Shown in pieces: positions 63,524 through 64,000 of a DNA stretch of 64,000 bases. The notes beneath the pieces were generated by a model. It saw nothing but the letters and a program-made list of their open reading frames with translations. It had not been told where the DNA came from and did no database searches. The number at the start of each line of letters is the position of its first letter. Position 1 is the first letter of the stretch. The position numbers were made by a program, and so were the translations under genes. This DNA is from Enoplosus armatus (Eukaryota > Chordata > Actinopteri > Centrarchiformes > Enoplosidae): assembly GCF_043641665.1 (NCBI RefSeq), contig NC_092180.1, positions 9,913,891-9,977,890 of the forward strand, read 5' to 3'.

Positions 63524-64000
63524 TACGTGTAAACTAGCAATCCAGCAGCATACAGTGGCTGTGGTGCTGAACAGAGGGAGGTTATACTTAAGGGAAGAAC
63601 TGCAGCATTATCAGCAGCTCTATTTCTTCTTCATTTTCTCTCAGACATTCGGGGCGTCCTCGCCACAAGAGGACCCTATTTACTGTAAAATGCTGTGAAT
63701 AGTTTCCCCTTGCAGCTGCAATCAGAAACTTTTTGATGGGTTCTAATGCTATCAATGACAATGAGTTTACTGTACATATGAGTAACGTTTTGATTACACA
63801 TACTACACTTAACCACCCACCTGCATCATTTGTTTCTATTTGACATTAACTCAGGCAGTCTGCTTTTAGTAGAAGTAGTAGTAATTGTGGATTTTGGCCA
63901 TTATGCTAGTAATGAGTCATTGAGCATTACACATAATCTGAGTGTTATTGGAGTAGGTGTGCTTTCTCTTTTGGTAAATAAAGCGGTCTTCAGAAATTGG

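Larger units (their letters stand above)
61039..64000. other. Non-coding DNA with microsatellites, no gene seen
   Basis: Apart from the repeat at 61660-61890 and the GT tracts, no exon, RNA gene or transposon protein is recognised. The 124- and 97-codon frames near 62865-63420 overlap each other on opposite strands and have no domain. Confidence 0.5.

Overview
This window looks like teleost fish nuclear DNA: AT-rich, rich in dinucleotide microsatellites, and carrying fragments of interspersed repeats of kinds familiar from ray-finned fish (L2/CR1-type LINE 3' ends, hAT transposase and hAT-like short elements, and several abundant non-autonomous teleost repeats). There are no bacterial-style operons, no rRNA or tRNA genes, and no CRISPR array. 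No host protein-coding gene can be called with confidence. The window is best read as intergenic sequence or one or more large introns. Family names were assigned by eye from translated motifs and remembered repeat patterns, without any search.

Layout. 1-10870: mostly unique AT-rich DNA, with a few microsatellites and a TAAT-rich block near 2840-3030 that could be a conserved non-coding element. 10871-11155: first copy of a non-autonomous teleost repeat (called family A here); further copies lie at 24817-24972 and, inverted, at 41966-42220. 11417-16640: a (CA)n tract, a possible conserved block near 11600-11740, and a 27-bp palindrome at 12537. 16649-17345: 5'-truncated LINE with a damaged catalytic motif. 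22082-22850: a DNA-transposon-like element with inverted ends and a TAA duplication; it encloses the first ~47 codons of a RecQ-like helicase and is the most interesting locus here. 27625-27890: short hAT-like repeat. 28045-29045 (minus): relic hAT transposase. 34908-35590: an unrecognised GC-richer open frame followed by AATAAA, a weak candidate terminal exon. 37500-37920: probable repeat. 43972-47110: a nest of repeats made of a LINE 3' end, an inverted LINE-like tail split by a 372-bp hAT-like element with a perfect 8-bp duplication, another teleost repeat, and a second LINE remnant. 49652-49795: two adjacent perfect or near-perfect hairpins. 57455-57960: three degenerate ~140-150-bp tandem units. 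60030-61038: the best preserved LINE fragment, with about 228 codons open. 61660-61890: a repeat related to the interior of the hAT-like element.

The recognised coding sequences belong to selfish elements in various states of decay and do not form a pathway. No new system of cooperating genes is visible. The worthwhile leads are the helicase-carrying element, the nested insertion, the double hairpin and the unassigned open frame near 35 kb.
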